A stretch of 64,000 nt of DNA from Adiantum capillus-veneris (lineage: Eukaryota; Streptophyta; Polypodiopsida; Polypodiales; Pteridaceae): NCBI GenBank assembly GCA_014529385.2, contig CM043962.1, forward strand, positions 53,897,905 to 53,961,904, read 5' to 3'. Shown piece after piece: positions 47,012 through 58,738 of this stretch (its first letter is position 1; each line of letters starts with the position of its first letter). Below the pieces are notes generated by a model. That model ran no database searches and was not told the origin of the DNA. It worked only from the letters and a program-made list of their open reading frames with translations. A program made the position numbers and the translations under genes.

Positions 47012-48416
47012 ATTGGTATCAGAGCAGGTTGCGTCCTCCCGGGCTTAGTCGCCAGCAGCTCCAGCAAACGCCTACTCACTTTCTCCAATTTCAGTGAGCT
47101 TGGCAAGTGTTTGCAGGTCGACAAATATTTTGGGAGAGCTCGTAGAGCCTAGTCTGCTCAGATTTTTGATTCGGGCTCATTTCGGCCTCCGTTTCCACTA
47201 TAGGCAGTGCTACACAGGCTATATCATCATTTTGTGCAGAGTTTGTATCAGTGCCGTTTTTTGCATTACAGGTGCCTTATAGTCTTCTATGATTTGTGAT
47301 TTATAGCACGTGTTGTTCCTGCTACGTTTCTACTCTTTTTGGGCAGTTTTCACATAAGGTGCAGCATTTACCATGGCTGACAACAACACAGATGTTCAAG
47401 ATGTTTGTTGCTAAGGACAGGTTGGATGGGGACAATTACCCTATGTGGGCTTACATGATGCAACATGTTCTTGTGTCAAAGGGCATCTAGAATATTTTGC
47501 AGGGCATTGATGTACATCCTGGTTCTGAGGATGCAGGCGATGTTGAGGATGTTGCAGGTCTTGCTGCAAGGATTGCTGCTATCAGAGTTGTTTTGCCTAC
47601 GGTAGAACAATCTCGTTGGGATGTAAAGGATGCGCAGGCTCATGCATTGATCGCATTGTCTATGAAGTGCACCATTGTTCCTCACATCCATTCAGCAAAA
47701 TCTGCAAAACAGGCTTGGGATATTTTGGCTGGTCTTTATGCAAGTCGCAATGAGGCTAAAATTGCTTTGCTGCGTAAAGAGTTGGAGTCGAAGATTATGC
47801 ATGAGAAAGATGATATGGACACTTTCCTTGCTAGTGTCAAGGATATCAATGAGCAACTTATTTCTGTAGTTGAAGTCATTTCAGACAATTCCCTTGTGCA
47901 GACTTATGCTAGTACTTGGAGACTTATGACCCAAGGAAATCCAGAAGTTGTCAAGTTTGATGCATTTAACACATTGCTGTTGCAAGACTCACTTTCCAGA
48001 AAAAACAAGACTAGACAGTGTGCAGTTGAACAACAGGCTTTTATTGCTTCTCAATGAAAGGGTGGTAACAACAATGCAACCACTTCTGATGGTTCTGCTG
48101 CGAGTGGCAAAACTTCTGTTTCCAATGCTTCTGCTGGCGGCACATCGTCTGGCAATTCTGGTGATAAGGGCAAAAAGAAGATGCATTTCCACTATTGTAA
48201 AGATAATGATCACTTGATCAAGCAGTGTCCTAAGTTAAAGGCCAAAGAGGCTAAGACGAAAGAGGGTGGTTCCACTGCAAATGCTGGTTCCACTACAAAT
48301 GCAGCCATTGCTGAGTCTTCTGTAAAAAGGAGACCGTAATGCTCATGTTGATGCAGAATGGGCTTTTAGCACAGAGTGCCCTTACAATCCTGCTGTCCAT
48401 GATGCATGCTTGCTAG
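46785..48416 (+). mobile_element. Copia fossil, 5' half, cut by a gypsy insertion
   Basis: A 5' LTR (46785-47011), primer site TGGTATCAGAGC at 47014-47025, and gag (SRNEAKIALLRKELESKIMH and HYCKDNDHLIKQC-type knuckle region) closely follow the copia at 15289-20421. The match stops at the equivalent of 16910 there, exactly where the gypsy LTR starts. The next part of the copia, equivalent to about 16911-17868, is found inverted at 60203-61159. Broken. Confidence 0.9.
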
Positions 48417-49711
48417 TGATAGCCGTTTTTCGGCTCTCCATAATTGCCATAGTAAGTTACTCCACCCTACCAAATTCACCCAAACGCTATGGCTATCCCT
48501 ACCATTTCAATGTACATAGGCGTGTGTGAGTTAGGGGGCTTTTCCCATATCTTCTTAAAAACCCTCAGCTAGCTAGTCACTGGGCTAGTTGAGCCAAAAA
48601 AATAAAAAAAATAAAAGTATATTATGGCCTCTTTGTGTGTAAATATTTCATTGTATATATGGCTTAAATATAGGGATTTTTTATAATTATTTTGGTATTT
48701 TATTTAAATATTCTACTTAGGTGTGTGTTTTATTAAACCTATGTACACCTTCTTTCATTCTCTTACACCATAATTATATTTTTTGCCAATATTGTACATA
48801 CTCTAACCTCATATTTTTCCTTTATACAAATCACTCCCACATTTTCACCCTCACCCTCGTGAAAACAAAAAATTGATTTCTACTCATTGGTTACTTTTAT
48901 TATATTATTTACTTGCATACCTTTTCCTCTTTCACCCAAAATAATTCAAGGAGGGACCATATCATATGATTCCAATATCTTTCCATATCCATAACTCCTC
49001 CATATTTTTATTATTATTTTTACTCATTATTCTAACACCATGTGCTCATTGAGCTAAAGTCCATGAATAGTCCATACACTAGTCCCACCATGTATATATT
49101 TCTTTATTCACCAATAATCCTCCTCCATGCATGGGTCAAGGGAAACTTGGATGCTTTGTATTATAATATGACAAAGGAGGGGCTCACTCTTGGATGCATT
49201 GTACAAATTCAACAAAGGAGGGGGCCACTAAAAGACTTTTGCAGTCATAAAAAATGAGCTTTTTGGTGAGAATTTTGGCACCTATCTCCACTCTGAATTT
49301 GGAGCGGTGGTCAAAAGAGAAAATGTAGCCCACGCTCTGAATAATCACCTCAAATGTTTTCATGATTTTTGGAGCTACCAGCGGTGAGCCATGATTTTTT
49401 GAGTGGACCCCAGTCTGCCCACTTTTCTCACAAGTAGCTTTTAGTCTTCTCTCACCCTTCCACACACCTACTCACTCTTACACATCCCTCCCTCTCCTTC
49501 CCTCACTCAAACCTGCAATTTCCATGGCTTCTCCCACCCTCTTCACCATTACCCTTCTCTCTCATCCCTATAGTTCTTTAATGAACCTCTACATACATAC
49601 ACCATCTCTATGCCTCTCTCTATTATCTCCAAAGTACAATTCCATCTTAACCCTTATATATATACATAAATTCAGCATGTGTACCATGATTAACCTCTGC
49701 AAATCAAGAGA

Positions 49712-49723
49712 CACTACAAGAGG
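49712..49723 (+). repeat. CACTA left terminal inverted repeat
   Basis: CACTACAAGAGG, 12 bp, exact inverse of the right end at 57363-57374. Confidence 0.95.
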
Positions 49724-49742
49724 TTGTGTGCTCTTGTGACGC

Positions 49743-49990
49743 TGTTGGCGACGGAAATACACTGGGTTTTTATAACCCCCGGCGTCGCTAAAATCGTCGC
49801 TACGAGCGTCGCTACGAGAGCGTCGCTATAGGCGTCGCTTTATGCGTCGCTATATAGCGACGCTCATAGCGATGCATATAGCGACGTCCATAGCGACGCA
49901 TATAGCGACGTTTACACAGAAGACTATAGCGACACTCATAGCGACGCTACAGAGCCATAAATAGCGACGGTTATAGCGACGCCCGAGAGA
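49743..49990. repeat. CACTA subterminal repeats, left
   Basis: At least ten copies of (A/T)GCGACG or its inverse CGTCGCTA in both orientations (for example TAGCGACGCTCATAGCGA). In En/Spm such clusters are bound by the TNPA-type protein; the same motif fills 57255-57355 at the other end. Confidence 0.85.
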
Positions 49991-50347
49991 ATTTTTTTTT
50001 GGTGGCAGGGCATTGAATGCCCTGCCACCCATCAACCATATTGTACTTGATTCACTTTTTAAAAAAAGTGCAAGGGTAGATAATAGACACAAAATAGTGA
50101 CCCACAAGACGCATTGTTTGCAAAATTGACAATTGTACACATCATAGGCAAAATGAATTGATTGGCAAATGTAATAATGACAATTGTACAACATCATAGG
50201 CATAAAGAATTGATTGGTAAAAGGAACTGCGGTGACAAATGTAATAATATACATGGTTCAAAAAGACGTATAAAATCCGTCTCATGATACATAAGCTATG
50301 AGAAACCCTAAACTAATGTTATCTAGCTACGGCTAAACTGACGTCGT
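49991..50347. other. CACTA 3' untranslated region
   Basis: No gene. A direct repeat of about 75 bp is seen: AATTGATTGGCAAATGTAAT at about 50155 and AATTGATTGGTAAAAGGAAC at about 50210, each near 'GACAATTGTACA...CATCATAGGCA'. Confidence 0.5.
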
Positions 50348-51657
50348 CTAGTCAGACGTCTCATCGCGTCCAAGCGGCGTATCTATCGGATTCTGCAAAA
50401 AAAGACAATAAGACAGCTTTCAGTAAGTATAAACATATAACGACATTTATAAAACAATACAAAAAATAAAAAAGAGTAAACCCTAATACTAACCATGCCG
50501 CCGCGAGAACTGAGAATGTCCATTAGGGCGTTTAAGCCCTTCCTGCCTGCGTACTCGCGCTCGTACGGTGTGGGATCACGTCCTGTCATCGACCACTGTC
50601 AAAACATACAAAGATTTCATTATGTTAGAACTAAAAAACTCATAAACCCTAAACTATCGAACATAAAGAGCAATGTGAAAACACTTACAAAATCGGCCTC
50701 AAATGATGCCCATCCACCGCTCCCCAAGTGGTGCGAGCTCCCTGCCTCTACTCGCGCTCTGGCTGCATCCTTTTGTTGCTTCCACTTGTCGGGATTCTCG
50801 CGCGCTGCTTTCTTCGCATTCTTCCAATCTTCTTTGTCCAACCAATCTGGCCTGTTCCACCCATTCTTGATTGCTTTTTGCACTTCGAAACGCTTGTGTT
50901 TGCAGTATTCGCGCATTCGAATCTTCATCAGGTCTTCATTGAAGCGCTGATCCCGTGTTGGAACGGGAAACTCATCATGAAGTATGCTGATGACTCTGTT
51001 TTTTAAATCACTTGGTACTTCACTCCATTTGTTTAGTATGTAGTGTCTAAACAGCTGAGAGCAAAGACCACGCATGCGCGAGATCACCTTCTTGCCGTCA
51101 TCATCCATGATGATGCCGCCGCTGATGTCGACGGAGTAAGGCAAGCCCTCTGGCCGGTGACGCGTGAACCTTGGTGTCCCGGCAGGGGTCCCTAGCGGCG
51201 TGTCGATGGGGGTACGGACGTCAGGTGTCTCCAGCGGCGTCTGGGCCCCGAAGCGAGGAGTGTCGAGTGGGGTGGCTCCTGGCGGAGTAGGTAGAGGTGT
51301 GTAGCTTCTAGGAATAGTCAGTCATGTAAAACCTGGCGTAGATGGCGATGCTGTGGCTGGTGTGGGGGCGGGCAAAGAAGGGGAGGGTAAAGAGACTCGT
51401 CGAACACGAGGCGGTGTGGAGGCATCGGTGGCGGAATCCCCACAACAACCGCCACCGCCACCACTAGAGCGCCGGTGTCTAGACGAGTGTGAAGCTCGTC
51501 TCGTCGACGCCGAAGCTTCGGAGCGCGCCGAATGCTCCGAAAGAGAGGGAGATGCGGATGGAGTAGGAACGCGCGATGATGCGCCAGAGCGATGACGCTC
51601 CACGTACCACTGTCTCTGCTACGGTGACAAAGAAGAAAGAAACTCCTCATCATCCAT
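50348..51657 (-). CDS. CACTA second gene, Transposase_24/PttA-like (TNPA-type role), three exons, two in-frame stops
   Basis: Minus-strand exons 50689-51657, 50494-50595 and 50348-50392, joined in phase 0 by GT-AG introns, give 371 codons. The start MDDEEFLSSLSP is followed by a Ser/Arg-rich and then Pro/Thr-rich low-complexity region (GTPAGTPRF-type repeats). The conserved part is SEVPSDLKNRVISILHDEFP, RMREYCKHKRFEVQKAIKNG, NRPDWLDKEDWKNAKKAARE and HHLGSGGWASFEADF, the layout of plant Ptta/En/Spm Transposase_24 proteins. The last exon encodes NPIDTPLGRDETSD. In-frame stops are at 51619-51621 (TAG) and 51322-51324 (TGA), both before the conserved region, so a shorter product could still start at an internal Met. 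It likely binds the subterminal repeats, by analogy with TNPA. Confidence 0.75.
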
Positions 51658-51928
51658 ACCTGCATTAAACACACGAATATTTAAACTTAATATTGAATGA
51701 ATAGAGTAGACAATGACGAAAGACCATTAAATACAATGACGTAATGACGCATATAAATACAATGACGCAATGAATTGAGTGATAGAAGAGGCAAGTCGAA
51801 AACTCAGAATTTTCAATCAAAAGATGTGAGCGCGAGTAGAAAAGAGCGTTATACACCATGGAAGGTACTTAGAGAGCCAGAGCTTTTACAACACGGAGCA
51901 AAATTGTTCAAATACAATATTTGTGGCT
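51658..51928. other. Spacer between the two CACTA genes
   Basis: About 270 bp, AT-rich, holding the transposase 3' end and the promoter of the second gene; no motif singled out. Confidence 0.5.
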
Positions 51929-54900
51929 TTAAGAGATCTCTCTCTCATCCTCGCATAACTCAGCATAACTTCCTATATCTATATAGAGCTCTCCGTTTAA
52001 ACACATATCCTCTGTTTCATTTTGTAGCTCCTCTGCATGCACCCCATATAGAGTAGTAGCATCTTGATGCTCGTCTGGCACCACCGCAGCGGCTTCTGAT
52101 TGAGCATCTTCTCTGATCTCCTCCATTGATGTCGTTGTGATTGGCACATGGTAGCCTTCATATGTCCTTGCACTACGAGGGGCTACCTCTATGACGTACC
52201 ACCAGTTTGATGTAGACTTTGTAGGATGAAATATTACCTGCCAGAGCCACATAACTTACATGAGAGCTTTCAAGCACATAACTTGTAAAAGGGGGATGTT
52301 AACTATTTACATACTTACTTGTTCACAATGCTCGGGTAGTACGAAAGTGTCTCTTAGGTCAGTCCATTTCTTAGTAGAATCCACCTCAAGAAAACCAGAC
52401 TCTCCTCTACGCACAGTAGCGTTGCGACCCTCCATGATTATCTTGAACCATTGCACGTCGAACAAGTCGACAAAAAATCCTCTGTAATCGATCCTCAAAA
52501 TCTCTTGCAGCGTGCCGAAGTAAGTGAGTTCCGCCACCACAGGATCTGCATCAGAGGAACGTCGTCGACTAGACTGTTCAAATTTTGCCATGATTCCACA
52601 ATCTTGAGTAAAACGCTTTTTGTCGATTTGTTCCACCCTAAAATGTCGACCTTTACACCATGCTGCTGTGTATGACTTATACTACAACGAACAAAGATTA
52701 TGAGTGGCCGTTCAAACGTTTATAAATAAAGTCACTTGCTAGTCGTACATTGCAAACTTACCTTGGTCGCGCAACCCCGAGAGTACTCCCACTCTTCTTT
52801 AGTCACTTTGTCACCGCATTGTTGTGCGCTTTTCAATTGGTTGTGCAACCATCTTAAGCTCATGAAGGTTGGTAGGCTCTCCAGAACCGCTGGATAGTGC
52901 ATCGGTGGTCGTCTTCCCCGTCTCCACTCGATTCGTGCCCTTTGTCGCTCTTGCTTTTCATCCTCATATTGTGAAATCCACTTTTGCATCACTGGATTGT
53001 GAAGCATGCAAAATCGGTTGATTTTAGCCTCTAGATCTTCCGTCATCTTCTTCTCAACACCGAGATTGCACATGACAATCCCAGATATGCGCTCATCATC
53101 TATGGTTCGCCATAGCGTGTCCCGGGATTTATCAAATCCGTCTAGCCACTCTCCAATGTACACTAGGGACTCTGATACCAACCAACCTTCTGCCATGCTA
53201 CCCTCCGGACGTGCCTTTTGACGCACATATCCCTTAAGCATTTTCATAAAACGCTCTAAGAAGAACATCCATCTGGAATGAACTGTGCCAGCTATTTCCA
53301 TCTCATCAACTATGTGAACAAGAAGATGCACCTGAATGGTTAGCATTGTAGTAGGAAAATGTTTCTCAAACATGCACACAAGCTCCGCAGCATTTAGTTT
53401 GGCGAATGGTATGGAGTCTACGTTGATCTCCTTTTGTGAGATCCATTGCACCAGCTTTGCAAGTTTGTAGATTGTGTTACGGATGTCGAGAGACAAACAT
53501 CCCTCAATGGCAACCGGTAAAATAAACTGTAAAGTATGTGCACCAGTGATATTAAAGTCCACATTTTATGCAATGATATTAAAGTCCACTATGAACGTAC
53601 CTGACACATTTTATGCCAATCGTGTGACTTCAAACCGGTAAGCTTTCATTCTTTAGTAAAACACGTTCGGAGCGAGTGCATTACGCTAGTGGGGGTCCGC
53701 AAAGATCGAATGGTCTCTTTTACTTTGCGTTCTTGGGCTCCTGTGATAATCCATGGTGCTTTAGGGATTTTTATCGATCCATCAGACGCTGTTTGCGGCC
53801 AATATTGCTCCATGCGATCCACATTTCTAAGGTCAACTCTGGCTCCCAAAGTATCTTTCTTGCCGGTTAAATGGTCCCATAGTAGATTACCCACATTCTT
53901 GAATATGTGCATTGGATCGAGCAAGTGATTGATCATGAGTCGGGGCCAGTATGGTAACTCGTACCATAGAGATAGCCTCTTCATCCCTGGAGGCAATCCG
54001 TCATCGCACATCTCCTTCTGCTCTAACCATGCTTGTGCAGACATCCTTGGTGGCTCTCTTCCCAAAAAGCCATCGCGTAACACATGATTCTCTGGAAGAT
54101 ACACTTGATGACCTTCGTAGATTTGCTTCTTCAGTGAGGGTGCCCTACGTGCATTCAGTCTAGGTCCACATGTGACACATGCTCTGTATCCGCTTGTTTG
54201 AAGCCCTGCATGTATACACATGATAATAGATCAACTATGGGAAAAAACAAGATTTACAGTGTCTGAGTGAGGAGTGTCAATAGATCACCTGAGCATTCTG
54301 TTAGCCCGGGATAGTCATGCATGGTCCACATTAGAATGCCTCTGATCAAAGCATTCCGTCGTCCTGTGTGTCGGCTCATATCCACCACCTCTATGCCAAT
54401 CCACAATTGTTGTAGCTCTTCCAATAGTGGACGAAGATACACATCCATATTCCCCACTTTATATCGCCCTGGCACAATCAAGCTTAGCCATAGGTGCCCT
54501 TTCTTCGTAGTCAACCACGGGGGAATGTTGTAGTTGACGATGACAATGGGCCATACACTGTAAGATGTTGATCTTTGACCAAATGGATTTACGCCATCCA
54601 TAGCCAGGCCTAAGCGCAAATTTCGAGCTTCCCTTGCAAAATCCGACCATGTTCCATCTATATGTTTCCACGCTACGCAATCTGCAGGAATTCGTAGCAC
54701 ACCATCCGAAGATTTATTCTCCTCATGCCATGATGCTAGGGCGGCCATGGACTTACATTCGAAGAAATGCTTGATGCGAGGAAGCAGAGGGAAATGTCGC
54801 AAAACCTTTTGTGGAATTTTTGTCCCGTGGAGATCTACTCGATATCTTTCGGAATCACATTTCGGACACTTCTCCATGTCTATGTATTCCCCTCTGAAAA

Positions 54901-55657
54901 GAATGCAGTCATTAGGACAAGCGTGGATAGAATTGTAATCCATCCCCAAGTTTTGCAAAATCTTTCTTGCTTCATCTCGGGAATCTGGCATCACATTGTC
55001 AGCTGGTAGTATGTGCTCTTTCAGCAATCTACACAACATAAAAATATGATACACTCATGTAAAAATCTATCAGATCATTATACATTTAGAGTTCTATTAA
55101 AGTAAACTAATTGTAATAGATCACCTGAAAAGCGCTGTGACGCTAGTGTCACTCCATCCAAACTTTGCCTGCATGTTGAGAAGAACTAGGAGTGCTTTCA
55201 ATCTAGACATACGTGCTCCATTATACAATGGCGTATCGGCTTCAGTTTTCATATCATCATAGATAAGCCTTTCTGAATCCATGATCGTCTCGATCATTTC
55301 ATCAATCTCGGGCTCAAACATTGCCTCGTTGGGAATGTGCTCTGCATGATCATCCCCCGAGCTGTCAGAGGCTACATCTTGTGGCCTCACATATGCTGCT
55401 TGACCAAAGTGCCTGCGAACACGTCTATTGGGTTGCAAGATTGCTGCTTGTTGGCCAGCGTCAGAGTCCGACGAGTTATAATTGGCAACAACTCGATCTA
55501 TAATAGATGGATCGAACTCGCCAAATTCGCGAACATGCTGCAAAGAAACACGTCTTGTCCGTCGCACAACATGCTTGCATTGATTACAAGGACATAAGAC
55601 CCTCGTTGAGAGATAGGTGTTTCGGTTGGACGGTCCCACATCCTCGTCGCTACTCAT
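51929..55657 (-). CDS. TNP2-like CACTA transposase, six exons, one in-frame stop
   Basis: Exons on the minus strand: 55125-55657, 54289-55028, 53601-54205, 52762-53526, 52319-52675 and 51929-52237. All introns are GT-AG and phases agree, giving 1,102 codons. Residues 1-60 hold a Cys pair region (VLCPCNQCKHVVRRTRRVSL), a reduced transposase-associated domain. Exons 2-3 form the Transposase_21 catalytic region: LRLGLAMDGVNPFGQ (Asp near residue 322), MHDYPGLTECSG and LLDPMHIFKNVGNLLWDHL (Asp near 521). Exon 4 holds DUF4218 (CMFEKHFPTTMLTIQVHLLV ... RWMFFLERFMKMLKGYVRQK), and exons 5-6 hold DUF4216 (FGTLQEILRIDYRGFFVDLF ... NWWYVIEVAP). A TGA at 53646-53648 lies between TCFTKE and KLTGLKSHDWHKMCQ, otherwise conserved. 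It would excise and insert the element at its CACTA ends. Confidence 0.9.
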
Positions 55658-55719
55658 AATGAGGATAAAAAACTTATAACCTGGACAACAAATTTAATAT
55701 TCTATTGGCATTCTTCGTC

Positions 55720-55721
<2 letters not shown>

Positions 55722-55763
<42 letters not shown>

Positions 55764-55765
55764 TT
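55722..55765. repeat. (CT)n microsatellite upstream of the transposase
   Basis: About 44 bp of CT with one G interruption, between the transposase start and the R1 fragment; possibly part of the 5' leader. Confidence 0.85.
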
Positions 55766-55767
55766 AC

Positions 55768-55948
55768 CTCACATTCTCTAGTCATGTCCAATCCCCGCAC
55801 ACCTCGGTCTAGAGGTGCACGGAGATCAGAACCACCGGGTTATAATCTCGTCTTTATTGGTCAATACCTATATTTGTGGGTACAAGAAATCTACACACCC
55901 ACGTCTACATGATACTGCATGTAGTGGACAAAACCCCTTTGCCTCTTC
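55768..55948 (-). repeat. R1 repeat fragment inside the CACTA element
   Basis: Inverted relative to the copies at 42465 and 43802. It shares ACCACCGGGTTATAATCTCG then TCTTTATTGGTCAATA, and the end CTCACATTCTC. It lies just upstream of the transposase start (110 bp), where the promoter should be. It looks like a captured repeat. Confidence 0.75.
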
Positions 55949-55965
55949 TCTAGCTGTAGCACTTC

Positions 55966-56690
55966 ACTTCATCTTAACATCTTTTCACAGTAGATCTTTT
56001 CACTGTTCGTCTAACTCTAAACCCTAAACCGTAAGTAATTCTTGCGTGGACTCGATCTAACGTAAATAAGCGTAAATCTAACTAAAAATAAAGCTAAATC
56101 TAATTTAACGTAAGTCTAATGACTAGAGGTTGTCTAGGTGGTCATTGTGTCGGGGATGTAGTGACTCTTGCTGCCCTGAAGATCCACCTTCTTCCCTATC
56201 TTCTGAAGACATTTCACCAGTACTTTTGGATCGACGGAGCCCACCATGAGTGAAGGCAGCAATACCCTATATTCCATTGAGGGCTTTCTTCACCCGCTTC
56301 ATGCAGGCATCGCAGTCTATGGAGACCTAAATCTAATCTAATATAACGTAAATCTAAATCTAGCTTAAATAAACGTAAATCTAGTTAAAAATAAACCTAA
56401 ATCTAATTTAATGTAAGTCTACATATAACTTAATCTTTAACGTCTTTTAAGATAGTTTCCTACGACGTTATAACTCTCTTCTTCTTGTGTGTGTGCGCGT
56501 GTGTGGACGTGTGTGCCAATAAAAAGAGATAAATGGTATAACCTTTCTATCACCCATGCCAAGTATGATAGATTGATTATGCCATTTCCCTCTTGAATAA
56601 TAGGTCTTGAGTTCAACTCCTCGTCGGCTAGATCTTTAGGTCTTTTAATTTTAATTAGTTTCCTACGACGTTAAATTAGTTTCTCTCTCT
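55966..56690. other. CACTA 5' region, no gene; degenerate TAAATCTAA repeats
   Basis: The phrases 'CGTAAATCTAACTAAAAATAA', less one end base, and 'CTAAATCTAATTTAACGTAA' recur at about 56060 and 56390, forming two diverged copies of a 60-bp motif about 330 bp apart. Confidence 0.5.
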
Positions 56691-56910
56691 TTCTCTCTCA
56701 ATGTGTGTGCATTTTTTTGGATCGTATGCATGTTTTCTCCCTCTTTTCCTCTCTCAATGTGTGCGTTTTTTGTTTAGGCATGTTCTCTCTCTCTTTTCCT
56801 CTCTCAATGCGTGCGTTTTTTGTTTATGCATGCTCTCTCTCTCTTTTTCTCTCTCAATGTGTGTGTGCATTCTTTGTTTATGTATGTGTGTGTGCGTTTT
56901 TGTTTTTGTT

Positions 56911-56950
<40 letters not shown>

Positions 56951-57109
56951 AACACTATGTGTGTGTGTGTATGTGTGTGTGAGAGAGAGAGAGAGAGGGA
57001 GAGAGAAAGAGGGGAAGGGAACATGAGAATGAGGAGAGGGAAGGAGCATACCTGGCTCTCCTTCCTCTCCTCATGTGTATGTGTGTGTGTGTGTGTGTGT
57101 GTGGAGAAG

Positions 57110-57158
<49 letters not shown>

Positions 57159-57165
57159 GGGAGAG
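56680..57165. repeat. CACTA low-complexity block: CT, GT and GA microsatellites with a 60-bp tandem unit
   Basis: The unit 'CTCTCTCAATGTGTGCGTTT...TTTGTTTATGCATG' is repeated four times in tandem from about 56690 to 56890, followed by (CT)n at 56917-56947, (GT)n near 57070-57102 and (GA)n at 57114-57155. Confidence 0.8.
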
Positions 57166-57249
57166 CGTTACCTGCTCCTTGCTTGAGGGCGCCGAAAAAC
57201 TCAGATCTGAGATCTGAGTTTTTGGGCGCGCTCGGTTATTTTTTTAACC

Positions 57250-57360
57250 CAGCCGGCGTCGCTATGAGCGTCGCAAATTTACAAAGAAATTTCCGACGCT
57301 CATAGCGACGCCGGGATTTTTTTTTTTGAGCGTCGCTGTGTGAGCGTCGCTAATATGAAG
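57250..57360. repeat. CACTA subterminal repeats, right
   Basis: GGCGTCGCTATGAGCGTCGC, GACGCTCATAGCGACGCC and GAGCGTCGCTGTGTGAGCGT; same motif family as the left end. Confidence 0.85.
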
Positions 57361-57362
57361 AG

Positions 57363-57374
57363 CCTCTTGTAGTG
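57363..57374 (-). repeat. CACTA right terminal inverted repeat
   Basis: CCTCTTGTAGTG followed by the target duplication AGA at 57375-57377. Confidence 0.95.
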
Positions 57375-57675
57375 AGATCTCATCAACGAAATTACCATTT
57401 TCATCACGATAATCAACCTTGGCGGCAATGGCATAAAGAAGAGAAGACGAAGAAGAAGATCAATAGTCATTTTGAGAACCTACACAAGTAAGTCCAAAAC
57501 ATCTTCAAGCTTCACCATCACAAGGATTTGCTCACTTCATTCAACCATCCACCTCATTCTACCCATTGTAAATGTAACATTAACTTTCTAGTGATTACTA
57601 ACCACTAACATACTAACACAAAATAGCCATTGACCTAACCATAAAAGACACCTCGCCTCAAGACATGTGTATAGT

Positions 57676-57723
<48 letters not shown>

Positions 57724-58738
57724 ACTTACTTGCACCTTATCTACCATCAATAATGCTCTCTTTTGAGCCCACACCCATGACTCAAGCAGACAAAGAAGGC
57801 CCGCAATGTTTTGATATTTAAAAAAATCATAATCCTGATTTGTTAGCTTGTAAATTAGGATTTCCAATAATCTTAATGAGGGGTCTCCAACCTATAAATA
57901 GGCCCCTTTCCTTCTTGTAAAACAACCTCCAACATCTCACATAGCACCCTAACACTCTATGCGTGAGGAGAGACTTAGGTGTAGCAACCACTTGTGAGCT
58001 TCACTCTTGGTGTGAGAGAAGACTTGAAGCTACACATTGCAAGTGAGAGAGCGTGAGTTCCACAAACCTCAAAACCACTATTGTATATGCTCCTTCATCA
58101 TCAATAAATTGAGGTTTGGTGCATCAAAGGCGTGATTCGATGTTCAAATCTTCGTCCTTCCATTTGTGCAATACGGTTTGGTGAATTCAAGGTGACTTGT
58201 GTATTTGAGTTTTTATCGGTTGATTTTGATTTTAGAAAGTGTTTTAGTGTGTTTTTCATTGCCAGTTTTGTGTCCATTGTAAGAGGGTATTGTGGTGAGA
58301 GGTCTCCCACACCCTAAGACAATGTGTGTGTGTTTTGGCAATGTTTTAGCAATCACTAAGCATTGAGTGAGTTTATACAAGTTCTACGATAGCATCATAA
58401 CGAACCATCTCCATTTGCAAGTCACAAATAAGGTATTACGCAAGATCCTTTTCTCTCTCTCTTCCCTTTGCTCTAGCTCTCTCTGGTCCAGTTTGTGTGT
58501 GTCTTGGTGTGAGGTTGTTTGTGTGTGTTGTGTGGTGCATCTTCTTGGTTGTGCCAAAATCTCTCTTGCGTCCTAGTTCGCATACCATAACTAAGTGGTG
58601 CCCCTATCTTGTTTGGGTTTGGCTGTGGGTTTGTTGTTGTGTTGTGCTTGTGGTTGCCCCAGCCCCAATTGAGCAGCACGGGAGCCTTGAGGGGTGTTTA
58701 GAGGTCGCCTCTCTTGTTGCCCGCCCCGGACCGCCTCA

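Larger units (their letters stand above)
49712..57374 (-). mobile_element. En/Spm (CACTA) DNA transposon, 7,663 bp, nearly complete
   Basis: The ends are CACTACAAGAGG and, inverted, CCTCTTGTAGTG. The target duplication AGA lies at 49709-49711 and 57375-57377. The other LTR of the host gypsy has the unoccupied site (about 62535) with a single AGA, which confirms both ends. Subterminal repeats of GCGTCGCTA type flank two minus-strand genes with clear introns: a TNP2-like transposase (51929-55657) and a second gene (50348-51657). Three in-frame stops were found in total (one in the first gene, two in the second), so this copy is probably not self-sufficient, but it is recent. Confidence 0.95.
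48417..58738 (+). repeat. 5' LTR of the gypsy element, split by a CACTA insertion
   Basis: Starts TGATAGCCGTTTTTCGGCTC and ends ...CCGGACCGCCTCA; net length about 2,656 bp without the CACTA and its duplicated 3 bp. Contains a (CT)n at about 57680-57722. The start itself folds back (GAGCCGAAAAACGGCTATCA on the other strand). Confidence 0.85.

Noticed and set aside
56701-57217. 170-codon frame upstream of the CACTA transposase
   Set aside because: Made of CT, GT and GA low-complexity DNA and a 60-bp tandem unit; no protein character.
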